Shown here: piece by piece, positions 1 to 6,336 of the stretch
How positions within the stretch are numbered: the stretch's first letter is position 1
Layout: the number at the start of each line of letters is the position of its first letter
Source of the DNA: Bdellovibrionales bacterium
Lineage (GTDB): Bacteria > Bdellovibrionota > Bdellovibrionia > Bdellovibrionales > Bdellovibrionaceae
Direction of reading: 5' to 3'
Assembly: GCA_027320785.1 (NCBI GenBank)
Contig: DAHVKR010000026.1
Coordinates: 1-9,167 of the forward strand
Length of the DNA: 9,167 nucleotides
Made by a program: the position numbers and the translations under genes
Notes under the pieces: generated by a model
Told to the model about the DNA's origin: nothing
Seen by the model: the letters and a program-made list of their open reading frames with translations, nothing else
The model's database searches: none

Positions 1-373
<373 letters not shown>

Positions 374-389
374 AATTCTGTGAATCATG

Positions 390-410
390 AACAAAAGCAA
401 AGCTTTTGTT
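390..410 (-). other. A/T-rich hairpin just upstream of 16S
   Basis: A perfect inverted repeat, AACAAAAGC (390-398) and GCTTTTGTT (402-410), has a 3-base loop. It lies 17 bases before the predicted mature 16S end, so in the minus-strand precursor RNA it would fold next to the processing site. On the plus strand it is followed by a T-run and resembles a weak terminator, but no plus-strand gene precedes it. A processing or antitermination role is inference. Confidence 0.4.
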
Positions 411-474
411 TTTATTCTTCTTAACTAAAACTCCAGATTATTCATCTGAAGAAATCTTTTGTCCAAACTTATAG

Positions 475-494
475 ACCAACATTTAACTGCTGGT
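475..494 (-). other. Leader RNA hairpin downstream of boxA
   Basis: On the minus strand ACCAGCA (494-488) and TGTTGGT (481-475) can form a 7-pair stem, with one G-U pair, around a 6-base loop. It lies in the pre-16S leader about 50 bases after boxA. It may be part of the leader fold that assists 16S maturation; that role is inferred from position only. Confidence 0.3.
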
Positions 495-544
495 ATTTCG
501 TTTGGTACAGAAGCCCAAAAAACTTATATAATCTAGCTATTCAG

Positions 545-557
545 TTTTCAAAGAGCA
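545..557 (-). promoter_or_regulatory. boxA antitermination element of the rRNA operon
   Basis: The minus strand reads TGCTCTTTGAAAA, very close to the boxA consensus TGCTCTTTA that NusB and S10 (NusE) bind to keep RNA polymerase antiterminated across rRNA genes. It starts about 20 bases after the -10 of the predicted promoter and about 170 bases before 16S, a normal position for a leader boxA. No convincing boxB was seen. Confidence 0.8.
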
Positions 558-576
558 AATTTCGTCGAGGTCATAT

Positions 577-605
577 CTTCTATTTCAAGAAACAAGCACC
601 GTCAA
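577..605 (-). promoter_or_regulatory. Predicted rRNA operon promoter (sigma70 type)
   Basis: Minus strand: -35 TTGACG (605-600), a 17-base spacer, and a -10-like TAGAAG (582-577). The -35 matches 5 of 6 consensus bases and the -10 matches 4 of 6. The DNA just upstream is rich in A and T runs, which would serve as an UP element. Transcription should begin near 570, shortly before boxA. This makes the rRNA operon transcribable independently of the tRNA-Ala gene upstream. Confidence 0.65.
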
Positions 606-733
606 CACAAAAAAACACTTTTTTAGCAAAATATTTTTCGTATTATTGCTGCAAAATTATGCTTTTTTTAACCGGAAAGCCTTACAAGATAAGAATTTCA
701 CTTAAACCCGTAAGAACTTTCCAATCGAAGCTT

Positions 734-809
<76 letters not shown>

Positions 810-825
810 AAAATTGCGAAGGTCG

Positions 826-854
826 TTTCTCTCAAAATTTTCACGGCTGGTCAA
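826..854 (-). promoter_or_regulatory. Possible tRNA-Ala promoter
   Basis: Between the terminator at 869-900 and the tRNA, the minus strand has a good -35 (TTGACC, 854-849, preceded by an A-run). A spacing of 17 bases gives only GAGAAA (831-826) as the -10, which matches 3 of 6 consensus bases. The placement is sensible, because the tRNA must be transcribed from within this gap or by read-through of the terminator. The -10 is poor. Confidence 0.3.
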
Positions 855-868
855 TGTTTTTTTAGACA

Positions 869-900
869 AAAATAAAGGCCCGAAAAAGGGCCTTTATTTT
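869..900 (-). terminator. Rho-independent terminator hairpin (symmetric)
   Basis: A perfect 13-base-pair inverted repeat has arms AAAATAAAGGCCC (869-881) and GGGCCTTTATTTT (888-900) with a 6-base loop. The G/C-rich top with A/T flanks gives a U-rich tail in either direction. It sits 28 bases after the stop of the hypothetical gene at 928 and isolates it from the tRNA/rRNA transcription unit. Confidence 0.85.
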
Positions 901-927
901 AATATAAGATGCTGATTTTATTTAAAT

Positions 928-1434
928 TTATGCTGAAGCTCTAATTTTTGTCGCCATGAGTCTTTCAAGACATCGGCGCTCAAAAGGTAGCTCAAAACCA
1001 ATCTTTTCAGCACCTGTCAAAATTGAATAGTAAACTTTTTTGAGAATTTCGACTTCGCTCTCAGCCTGATCAGACCCCAGACTATCCTCGATAGCATCTA
1101 AAACACTCATCAAATCAGGAGTCGTGACTACTTTAGGAATACGGGACATATCGAGTCCCCATGTTTCACTCGGCTTGAAACCCACAAGGTTATCTGTCAA
1201 TAAAACCTTGTGTGCATTTTTGAAATTGATCTGAATGAAAGGTCTTCCATCAGAGTCCATCCTGTTTAAGACTTCACTGACATGCCCAGCCTCAAAGTAG
1301 AATGATTTACCATCAAGGCTTTGCTTGATTTCAACGACTCCATCTTCCTGGAAGGCGGCCTTCAATCCCGTCGTCCGTTCAACAAAATCCAATATATTAT
1401 TCAGCTCATTCGTGGGTGGCCTCTGCTGGCTCAA
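928..1434 (-). CDS. Conserved-looking hypothetical protein, ambiguous N-terminus
   Basis: I do not recognise a named family. The product (168 residues from the chosen start) looks soluble, with no signal peptide or membrane segment. The body has a segment rich in hydrophobic and aromatic residues, including FIQINFKNAHKVLLTDN and the phrase GLDMSRIPKVVTTPDL. A helical, acidic C-terminal half (DAIEDSLGS... ILKKVYYSILTGAEKIGF) follows and ends in a basic ERRCLERLMATKIRA tail. No ATG begins this frame. I chose TTG at 1434 because GGAGG (1445-1441) lies 6 bases before it; TTG at 1452 (174 residues) is the longer option. An ATG-started reading frame (1465-1406) enters from upstream in another frame, so a +1 frameshift is possible. 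The gene ends at the strong terminator at 869-900 and is transcribed alone. Confidence 0.75.
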   Translation of the reverse strand: MSQQRPPTNELNNILDFVERTTGLKAAFQEDGVVEIKQSLDGKSFYFEAGHVSEVLNRMDSDGRPFIQINFKNAHKVLLTDNLVGFKPSETWGLDMSRIPKVVTTPDLMSVLDAIEDSLGSDQAESEVEILKKVYYSILTGAEKIGFELPFERRCLERLMATKIRASA

Positions 1435-1465
1435 ACAATGCCTCCATTTCAACTGATTTCTTCAT
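1406..1465 (-). other. Short overlapping ORF (19 aa), possible true N-terminus of the next gene
   Basis: An ATG with AGGA two bases upstream opens a 19-codon frame (begins MKKSVEMEALFEP, ends ATHE, stop TGA) that overlaps the start of the hypothetical gene in a different frame. Its composition looks more protein-like than the parallel stretch of the downstream frame. Moving ahead by one base at the GAA-TGA end would join HE directly to ELNNILDFVE of the downstream gene. It could be a leader peptide that couples translation to the TTG start, or the N-terminus of a gene broken by one extra base. Confidence 0.35.
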
Positions 1466-1485
1466 CGTCCTGTGTCTCAAGCGAC

Positions 1486-1575
1486 TTAACGATATTTTAT
1501 ATTTTTAAACCAGAGGCGAGGTTCTTTTTTAAAAAACGTCTCATAGAAAAACACCTTTGTTGTGATACCCGCCAT
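1486..1575 (-). CDS. Possible small ORF (29 aa), unknown
   Basis: ATG at 1575 opens a 29-residue frame (MAGITTKVFFYETF..., ending KNIKYR), aromatic and basic, stopping at TAA 20 bases before the ATG at 1465. An in-frame TAG three codons upstream fixes the start. No clear Shine-Dalgarno precedes it and I know no homologue. It could be a small basic peptide or chance reading through the leader of the hypothetical gene. Confidence 0.2.
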   Translation of the reverse strand: MAGITTKVFFYETFFKKEPRLWFKNIKYR

Positions 1576-1675
1576 AAATGTCTAACTCTTTTTCAGACCT
1601 AAAGCAGGTTTGATACCATCTTGAGACAAAGCATCTTCTGTTGAAATCCGCCCAAAACAATGCCACCATGGCTCG

Positions 1676-1981
1676 ATGATTGTTCAACGCTGGGAAGCCC
1701 CCCTTACTCCAAATAAAATTCAGATTAGTCGTCAGTACGCAACTGAGGGCCTAGAAGCATTTGAGGAAACCTATCAACCTCAACAACAGGTCGTTGAGCA
1801 TCGCCATCCTTTTTGTGAAGTGCGAACCCTGATCGAGGGAGAAATGCTTTTCAATATCGCTGGAAACCAGTTCCTTCTTCGGGCAGGCGACCGAGTTGAA
1901 ATTCCCGCGAATACTCGCCACACACATACAGCCCAAGGAGACCACCCTTGTGTTTGCCTGGTTGGATACAAAGTTATCTAA
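1676..1981 (+). CDS. Small single-domain cupin protein
   Basis: A 101-residue protein consists of essentially one cupin beta-barrel. Motif 1 is seen as H42-R-H44-P-F-C-E48 followed six residues on by G55. Motif 2 is G71-D-R-V-E-I-P-A-N-T-R-H82. H42, H44, E48 and H82 are the expected metal ligands, so a metal-binding cupin is likely. The substrate or role (enzyme, sugar or small-molecule binding, regulator) cannot be inferred. No signal peptide is present, so it is cytoplasmic. It is the only plus-strand gene and converges on rarA. ATG 1676 is the only ATG in frame after the upstream stop, yet no Shine-Dalgarno is visible before it. The 3' side holds only a 4-pair hairpin and T-rich DNA. Confidence 0.85.
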   Translation: MIVQRWEAPLTPNKIQISRQYATEGLEAFEETYQPQQQVVEHRHPFCEVRTLIEGEMLFNIAGNQFLLRAGDRVEIPANTRHTHTAQGDHPCVCLVGYKVI

Positions 1982-2048
1982 AAATGACAATTCATTTGAT
2001 TTAATCTGAAGCGACGAACTCTTGCAATATGGCTATACTGAGAAGCCT

Positions 2049-3350
2049 TTATTTTTCTTGCTGCCATTTTTGAAACTCACGAATTTGTTTTTCAAATCCA
2101 TTTTGTGAGGGTTCGTAAAATTTCTCTGGCTCAACCGTCTCGGGCCAGTAATTTTGCTCGGTCCATGACTTGGGATAATCATGTGGATAAAGATACCCTC
2201 TCCCATACCCAAGCCCTTTGGAGAGGGCTGTTTTCGAAGATCTGAGGCTCAAGGGAACTGGTAAATTCCCTGTCCTCTCGACGAATTCCTGGGCCTTATG
2301 AAGGGCCCTATAGGACCGGTTCGACTTAGGACAACTCGCCAAGTAAGTAACTGTCTGAGAAAGCGTAATCTCTCCCTCTGGAAGTCCTATGGCCTCTACA
2401 GCCTGTAAAGCAGAAACAGCAACCTGTAAGGCTCGCGGGTCTGCATTGCCTATATCTTCAGAGGCTAGGATAATCAGACGACGACAGATAAAGATCGGAT
2501 CCTCACCACCCTTGAGCATGCGAACCATGTAGTAAAGAGCTGCATCAGGATCACTGCCTCGTACACTTTTAATAAAAGCCGAAATCAAATCGTAGTGGTA
2601 CTCAGAATTTTTATCATAACTTAAAACTCGAGCCCCTAATGTTTCTTGCACCTGAGATAAGGCGAGTGGAGAAGAGTCTGCCTGATAAACATGGAACAAA
2701 ATCTCAATCATATTCAGAAAACGTCGAGCATCACCATCCGCCTGACTTAATAAAAACTGAAGAGATTCTTCTTCTAAGAATGAAAAGGGCACCCCTAATG
2801 ACTGCAAACTCTTGTCGTAGATATGTCGTAGACTTGCCTCATCTAAAGGCTTTAAAACCAAAACTTGCGAGCGACTGAGAAGGGCTCGGTTCAACTCATA
2901 AGAAGGGTTTTCGGTTGTAGCTCCAATTAAAATCAAATCTCCACTTTCTATATGAGGAAGAAGAACATCTTGCTGCCCCTTATTTAAGCGGTGGATCTCA
3001 TCAATAAAAACAATTGTTCTTTCTGAGTGCAGAAGTCGACGATTACGCCCTTCCTCGCCCGCACTTTTGAGATCCTTAACTCCGGCTTCAACGGCATTAA
3101 GCTGAATAAAATGGGACTTAATCTCACGTGCCAATGCCAGGGCCAATGTCGTTTTCCCACTTCCCGGCGGACCCCAAAGAATAAGATTGGGAATAAAACC
3201 CTTCTGTAAGTTTCGGTAAAGCGTTGTCTGCGGTCCCAAGATCGATTCTTGACCGAGAATATCAGTCAATTTCTGTGGCCTCAGAAGAGCTGCCAAAGGC
3301 TGGCTCTTCTGATTTTGTTCTGCAGTTTCAAAAAGGGATGTTTGTGACAT
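2049..3350 (-). CDS. rarA: Replication-associated recombination protein A, AAA+ ATPase
   Basis: RarA (MgsA; homologue of eukaryotic Mgs1/WRNIP1) is a clamp-loader-like AAA+ ATPase that acts at stalled replication forks. The 433-residue length is normal. Visible motifs are a short N-terminus, then PLAALLRPQKLTDILGQ (18-34), Walker A GPPGSGKT (60-67), Walker B IVFIDEIHR (113-121), sensor 1 GATTENP (143-149), and an arginine-rich NRALLSRSQV segment (154-163). The lid and the C-terminal oligomerisation/MgsA_C part follow, with the family phrases SDPDAALYYM, ASEDIGNADP and GYGRGYLYPHDYP. The start is ATG 3350; the next methionine is far inside. AGGGG ends only one base before ATG, too close for a normal Shine-Dalgarno. 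It follows the pil operon and its lipoprotein gene on the same strand after a 77-base gap with its own candidate promoter. Confidence 0.96.
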   Translation of the reverse strand: MSQTSLFETAEQNQKSQPLAALLRPQKLTDILGQESILGPQTTLYRNLQKGFIPNLILWGPPGSGKTTLALALAREIKSHFIQLNAVEAGVKDLKSAGEEGRNRRLLHSERTIVFIDEIHRLNKGQQDVLLPHIESGDLILIGATTENPSYELNRALLSRSQVLVLKPLDEASLRHIYDKSLQSLGVPFSFLEEESLQFLLSQADGDARRFLNMIEILFHVYQADSSPLALSQVQETLGARVLSYDKNSEYHYDLISAFIKSVRGSDPDAALYYMVRMLKGGEDPIFICRRLIILASEDIGNADPRALQVAVSALQAVEAIGLPEGEITLSQTVTYLASCPKSNRSYRALHKAQEFVERTGNLPVPLSLRSSKTALSKGLGYGRGYLYPHDYPKSWTEQNYWPETVEPEKFYEPSQNGFEKQIREFQKWQQEK

Positions 3351-3355
3351 ACCCC

Positions 3356-3384
3356 TAGATAAGGGGCCAAATCGTTCTCGTCAA
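3356..3384 (-). promoter_or_regulatory. Candidate rarA promoter giving a leaderless mRNA
   Basis: Minus strand: -35 TTGACG (3384-3379), a 17-base spacer, and -10 TATCTA (3361-3356; matches only the first three consensus bases, TAT). Only GGGGT separates the -10 from the rarA ATG, so transcription would start at or next to the ATG. An overlapping inverted repeat, CCCCT (3366-3362) and AGGGG (3356-3352), could instead hide a Shine-Dalgarno-like sequence in a read-through transcript from the pil operon. Confidence 0.4.
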
Positions 3385-3427
3385 TATCTACTCATTAATG
3401 ACTTGTAATTTAACCGGTTGATAAGTT

Positions 3428-4012
3428 TTATGGGATAACACTTCCTGCCGTATATACAACAGTGGTTGAAACTTGCTTTACAACAGGCCTTTCACCACTA
3501 GAATCCTTAACACTTCCATATAATGTAATAGTAGCAGGAACCTCCAATACAGCCGTACCCGTTACAGCCGTTATCGGCGCTGGCAAGCTACTAAAGTTTA
3601 AATAGCACTTAGTTGTGGAATATGTGTTTGTATCTCCTGAGGCTATGTAGTTACCCGCAACGCCGTCATAGGTACCCAAAACAGTATCATGTCCATTAGG
3701 TGGAGCAGCCGTTTTCGCGAGAGTTGCTGAAAACCGGGGATCTGAAAAAGAAAGTTGAATAGAGAAAACAGACAAGTCACCTGTGCCTGACCATTTTATT
3801 GATGAGTGAAATTGGACACGAGGCGCTGATACATCAGACGTCAAGCAACCATTTGCATCAGTAGTTGCACTCAAATCGTAAGGCAAAACATATACTGTAG
3901 AGCTCACTGTTAAGGAAATGTTTTTAGCATCCTTACTTTCTGAAGCCCCACTACAAGAAAGCAAAGAAAGAGATAGAATTATCATAGATAGCACTGCAAC
4001 AATCTTTTTCAT
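3428..4012 (-). CDS. Unrecognised lipoprotein at the end of the pil operon
   Basis: A 194-residue protein has a lipoprotein signal: basic MKK, a hydrophobic stretch (4-18), and lipobox L17-L18-S19-C20. Ser at +2 would favour sorting to the outer membrane under the E. coli rule, which may not hold here. The mature part is rich in Ser, Thr, Val and alternating hydrophobic residues, suggesting a beta-sandwich, with two further cysteines (C56, C136) that could form a disulfide. I recognise no family, and it shows no TPR repeats of the PilF/PilW/Tgl pilotins. AGGAG, overlapping the pilQ stop TAG and 8 bases before ATG, ties its translation to pilQ. A secretin-associated role (pilotin or stabiliser) is inference from context only. 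No terminator hairpin was found after it. Confidence 0.85.
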   Translation of the reverse strand: MKKIVAVLSMIILSLSLLSCSGASESKDAKNISLTVSSTVYVLPYDLSATTDANGCLTSDVSAPRVQFHSSIKWSGTGDLSVFSIQLSFSDPRFSATLAKTAAPPNGHDTVLGTYDGVAGNYIASGDTNTYSTTKCYLNFSSLPAPITAVTGTAVLEVPATITLYGSVKDSSGERPVVKQVSTTVVYTAGSVIP

Positions 4013-4023
4013 ATCTAAATCTC

Positions 4024-6336
4024 CTACTGAGCTGAGCTGTTCGCCTTTTCTGATGAATCAGACCCTGCCGCGACTATTCGAGGGGTTAAAAAAATCATCA
4101 GCTCCGTTCGTCTAGTCTTAGTATCCTTGTATCTGAAAAGTGTGCCAAGAACGGGAATATCCTTAAGCCAAGGCACCCCATTACTTTGAATATTTGAATC
4201 GTTTTGATACACACCTCCGATGACTGAGGTTTGTCCATTCTTAACCATGACCTTCGTATCAGCCTCACGATGCTCGATTGAGGATACGTTATTAACAGCT
4301 TCTCCTAGTAAGTCCCTTTGAACATTAATCTTCATAATCACAGAAGCATCTGATGTAATCTGGGGTGTCACCTCAAGACCCAAGTTGATATCCTGGAATT
4401 GTACAGATTCTGTGATCACACCATTCTGAATGGTTCTTTGGGCATAAGGTTGCTTAATCACTTCTTTTATCTGTGCCTTTTCATTACTGAGAGTCACAAT
4501 TCGAGGTGAGGCTAAAATTTTAATTTTATTTTCATTTTCAGCCAAAGCCAACTGAGCACTCAATTGACCAAAAATATCGAGAGTCCCCATTTGGAAACTT
4601 AGAGAATTCGCCATTGCAGAAGTTTGAGGGTTCGGATTGATGGTGAGTGAAGGTTTTAAGTTTACATCACCCTGCTTGGAGGTTCCAACTTTTACGGGCG
4701 ATCCCGTAAAGCCCCAATTGATCCCTATTTGACGTTCAAATGAATCTGTAGCTTCGATGATACGTCCTTCAATTAAAACCTGAGGAGGCTGAGAGTCCAG
4801 ATTTTGAATTAATTGAGATATTCGATCTAAGCTTTGCCTCACATCTGTCACCACAACTGTATTCGTCCGAGGGTCCCCTACTACCTTTCCCCGCTCCGAT
4901 ACAAAATCCTTAATTCTCGTTGCGAGGTCCTCTACCTTAGCATAATTGACTGTGAAGACTTTAACTGCCAGCGGTTCAACCTTAATCCGATCTGTCGTCA
5001 ACTTGATGGCCGCCTCTTCTTCTTTTTGTAAGTCTTCCATCGTTGCAACACGCAAAACATTTCCTTGTCGGACGTAGCCCAAATCCTTGGCTTTCATTAT
5101 GACAACAAAGGCCTGATCCCAAGGAATATCTCGGAGCTTTAAGCTCACGTTACCTTTAATGTTGTCAGCCAGAACCATATTCACGCCGCCCTCTTCGGCA
5201 ACAAAGCGAAGAGCATCTCGAACATTCATAGAGTTTGTTTCGATTGAAATTTTCTTTCCATAGAATTTTGAGTTTGCTGTTAAAAATTCCTGCAGAGTAC
5301 GACTCGTTAGAATTTTGTCTGCGTTGTTTGAAGATTGATCCCCCTTAGCCACGATCACTGAACTTGATGATGATTTCAGTAACGAAACATCATTTTTATC
5401 GGCCGCAATTAATAATGTGTTGCCCTCAGAAGTGATAAAGGGATCAGATGCATTATTTCTCAGCTGCACAACGAAACGTGCAACATTGGAGCCTTTTTCT
5501 TGATACGGATCTAGCGACCCAAAAATGCCTTTTATATCTCGCATATTAAACGGACGCTTGAGGCGATTCGGAAGTTCTGCACCTGGAATCTCGACAATAA
5601 CCTGGTCAGTATCGGGGTTATTCCGAGTCCTATAACTAATGGGCCCACTGGCCTGTATGAGAATCGCACCCCCTGAATCATTCGCTTTATACTGAATGGA
5701 CTTAATTTGAATATTTGAGACAGGCTGAGAGACTGGAGCGGATGACTCAGCAGAAGGAGGATTCGAAAAAGGATCCAACTCGTCAACATTCGTAGTGGCA
5801 ACGTTCCCAGAAGGAGGCTCCGGCTGCACTGGTGGTGCCTCTGGCTGAACATCTTTCTTTTCAGTAGGAGCCGCAGCACTTTTCGCAGTATCCTCCGTTC
5901 CCGAGTTAAAAAGCAAATCGTCACCTGCTGTGCTATTATCGGTATTATTATCCGTGTTATTATCGGATGAAGATAAATCAAACTCATCATTTCCTTGCGT
6001 ATTATCCTTTGCATTGGTCTGTGGTTGTGATTCGTTTTTTTCAAAATCAGAAAACTCATCTGACCCTTGAGCAGCTTGATCATTCTGTGCAACCTGGGCA
6101 GAGTCTTCAGACTCTACAGGAGCTGTTTCAGCTTGTGTCTGCGCCTGACTATCCTTTGAGGGGGCATTGTCATTAAAGTCTGCAAATTCATCTGTTCCAC
6201 TATTATCAGGAGCAACATCTTGAGAGGCCGTTTCAGGCATAAGCTCATCACTCCCCGCATTCTCAGGTAAGCTCAGACAGCCTGACATTGAAAAAAAGAT
6301 AAAGAGAAGTATAAATACATTTTTCCAGCTTATCAT
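4024..6336 (-). CDS. pilQ: Type IV pilus secretin PilQ, with lipoprotein signal and acidic linker
   Basis: PilQ forms the gated outer-membrane ring through which the type IV pilus passes. Domains in order over 770 residues: signal with M17-S18-G19-C20 as a lipobox; an acidic disordered linker (21-207) with GSDEL (28), GTDEF (47), GSDEF (91), GNDEF (115) and a DNNT run (126-137); one AMIN domain (208-312), which in other PilQ binds peptidoglycan; a Ser-rich spacer; N0/STN (about 362-432); N1 (about 456-530); and the secretin core (about 585-757) with VPWLKDIPVLGTLF and the C-terminal ELMIFLTPRIV. The ATG overlaps the pilP stop as ATGA, with AGGAGG 6 bases upstream. Typical PilQ proteins have a cleavable signal rather than a lipobox, often with two AMIN domains. 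Confidence 0.96.
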   Translation of the reverse strand: MISWKNVFILLFIFFSMSGCLSLPENAGSDELMPETASQDVAPDNSGTDEFADFNDNAPSKDSQAQTQAETAPVESEDSAQVAQNDQAAQGSDEFSDFEKNESQPQTNAKDNTQGNDEFDLSSSDNNTDNNTDNSTAGDDLLFNSGTEDTAKSAAAPTEKKDVQPEAPPVQPEPPSGNVATTNVDELDPFSNPPSAESSAPVSQPVSNIQIKSIQYKANDSGGAILIQASGPISYRTRNNPDTDQVIVEIPGAELPNRLKRPFNMRDIKGIFGSLDPYQEKGSNVARFVVQLRNNASDPFITSEGNTLLIAADKNDVSLLKSSSSSVIVAKGDQSSNNADKILTSRTLQEFLTANSKFYGKKISIETNSMNVRDALRFVAEEGGVNMVLADNIKGNVSLKLRDIPWDQAFVVIMKAKDLGYVRQGNVLRVATMEDLQKEEEAAIKLTTDRIKVEPLAVKVFTVNYAKVEDLATRIKDFVSERGKVVGDPRTNTVVVTDVRQSLDRISQLIQNLDSQPPQVLIEGRIIEATDSFERQIGINWGFTGSPVKVGTSKQGDVNLKPSLTINPNPQTSAMANSLSFQMGTLDIFGQLSAQLALAENENKIKILASPRIVTLSNEKAQIKEVIKQPYAQRTIQNGVITESVQFQDINLGLEVTPQITSDASVIMKINVQRDLLGEAVNNVSSIEHREADTKVMVKNGQTSVIGGVYQNDSNIQSNGVPWLKDIPVLGTLFRYKDTKTRRTELMIFLTPRIVAAGSDSSEKANSSAQ
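5935..5970 (-). repeat. 12-base tandem repeat inside pilQ
   Basis: Three consecutive 12-base units begin at 5935, 5947 and 5959, each starting ATTATC on the plus strand; the last is diverged in its second half. In PilQ they encode the DNNT-DNNT-DNST-like run at residues 126-137 of the acidic linker. The unit is a multiple of three, so copy-number slippage would alter linker length without breaking the frame. Confidence 0.7.

Larger units (their letters stand above)
374..733 (-). other. rRNA operon leader between tRNA-Ala and 16S
   Basis: This 360-base A/T-rich stretch has no convincing gene. It holds, in transcription order, an A/T-rich tract, a -35/-10 promoter (605-577), boxA (557-545), a small hairpin (494-475), and a second A/T-rich hairpin (410-390) ending 17 bases before the predicted 16S 5' end. 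The RNase III stem that normally flanks 16S cannot be verified, because its other arm would lie beyond the 16S 3' end outside the window. A 68-codon open frame on the plus strand across 659-865 is an antisense reading of the leader and the tRNA and is not a gene. Confidence 0.75.

Noticed and set aside
1321..1602. 93-codon plus-strand open frame
   Set aside because: Antisense to the hypothetical gene and its leader; no ribosome site and no family resemblance.
2031..2047. Hairpin GGCT/AGCC followed by T-rich DNA after the cupin gene
   Set aside because: Only a 4-pair stem with a 9-base loop; too weak to call a terminator.
3411..3422. AACCGGTT palindrome after the lipoprotein gene
   Set aside because: An 8-base perfect palindrome has no loop or U-tract for a terminator and is too short to claim as an operator.
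5532..6092. 186-codon open frame inside pilQ on the same strand
   Set aside because: It is the shifted frame of the low-complexity PilQ linker; composition is Leu/Arg/Ile-rich nonsense and pilQ is clearly the coding frame.
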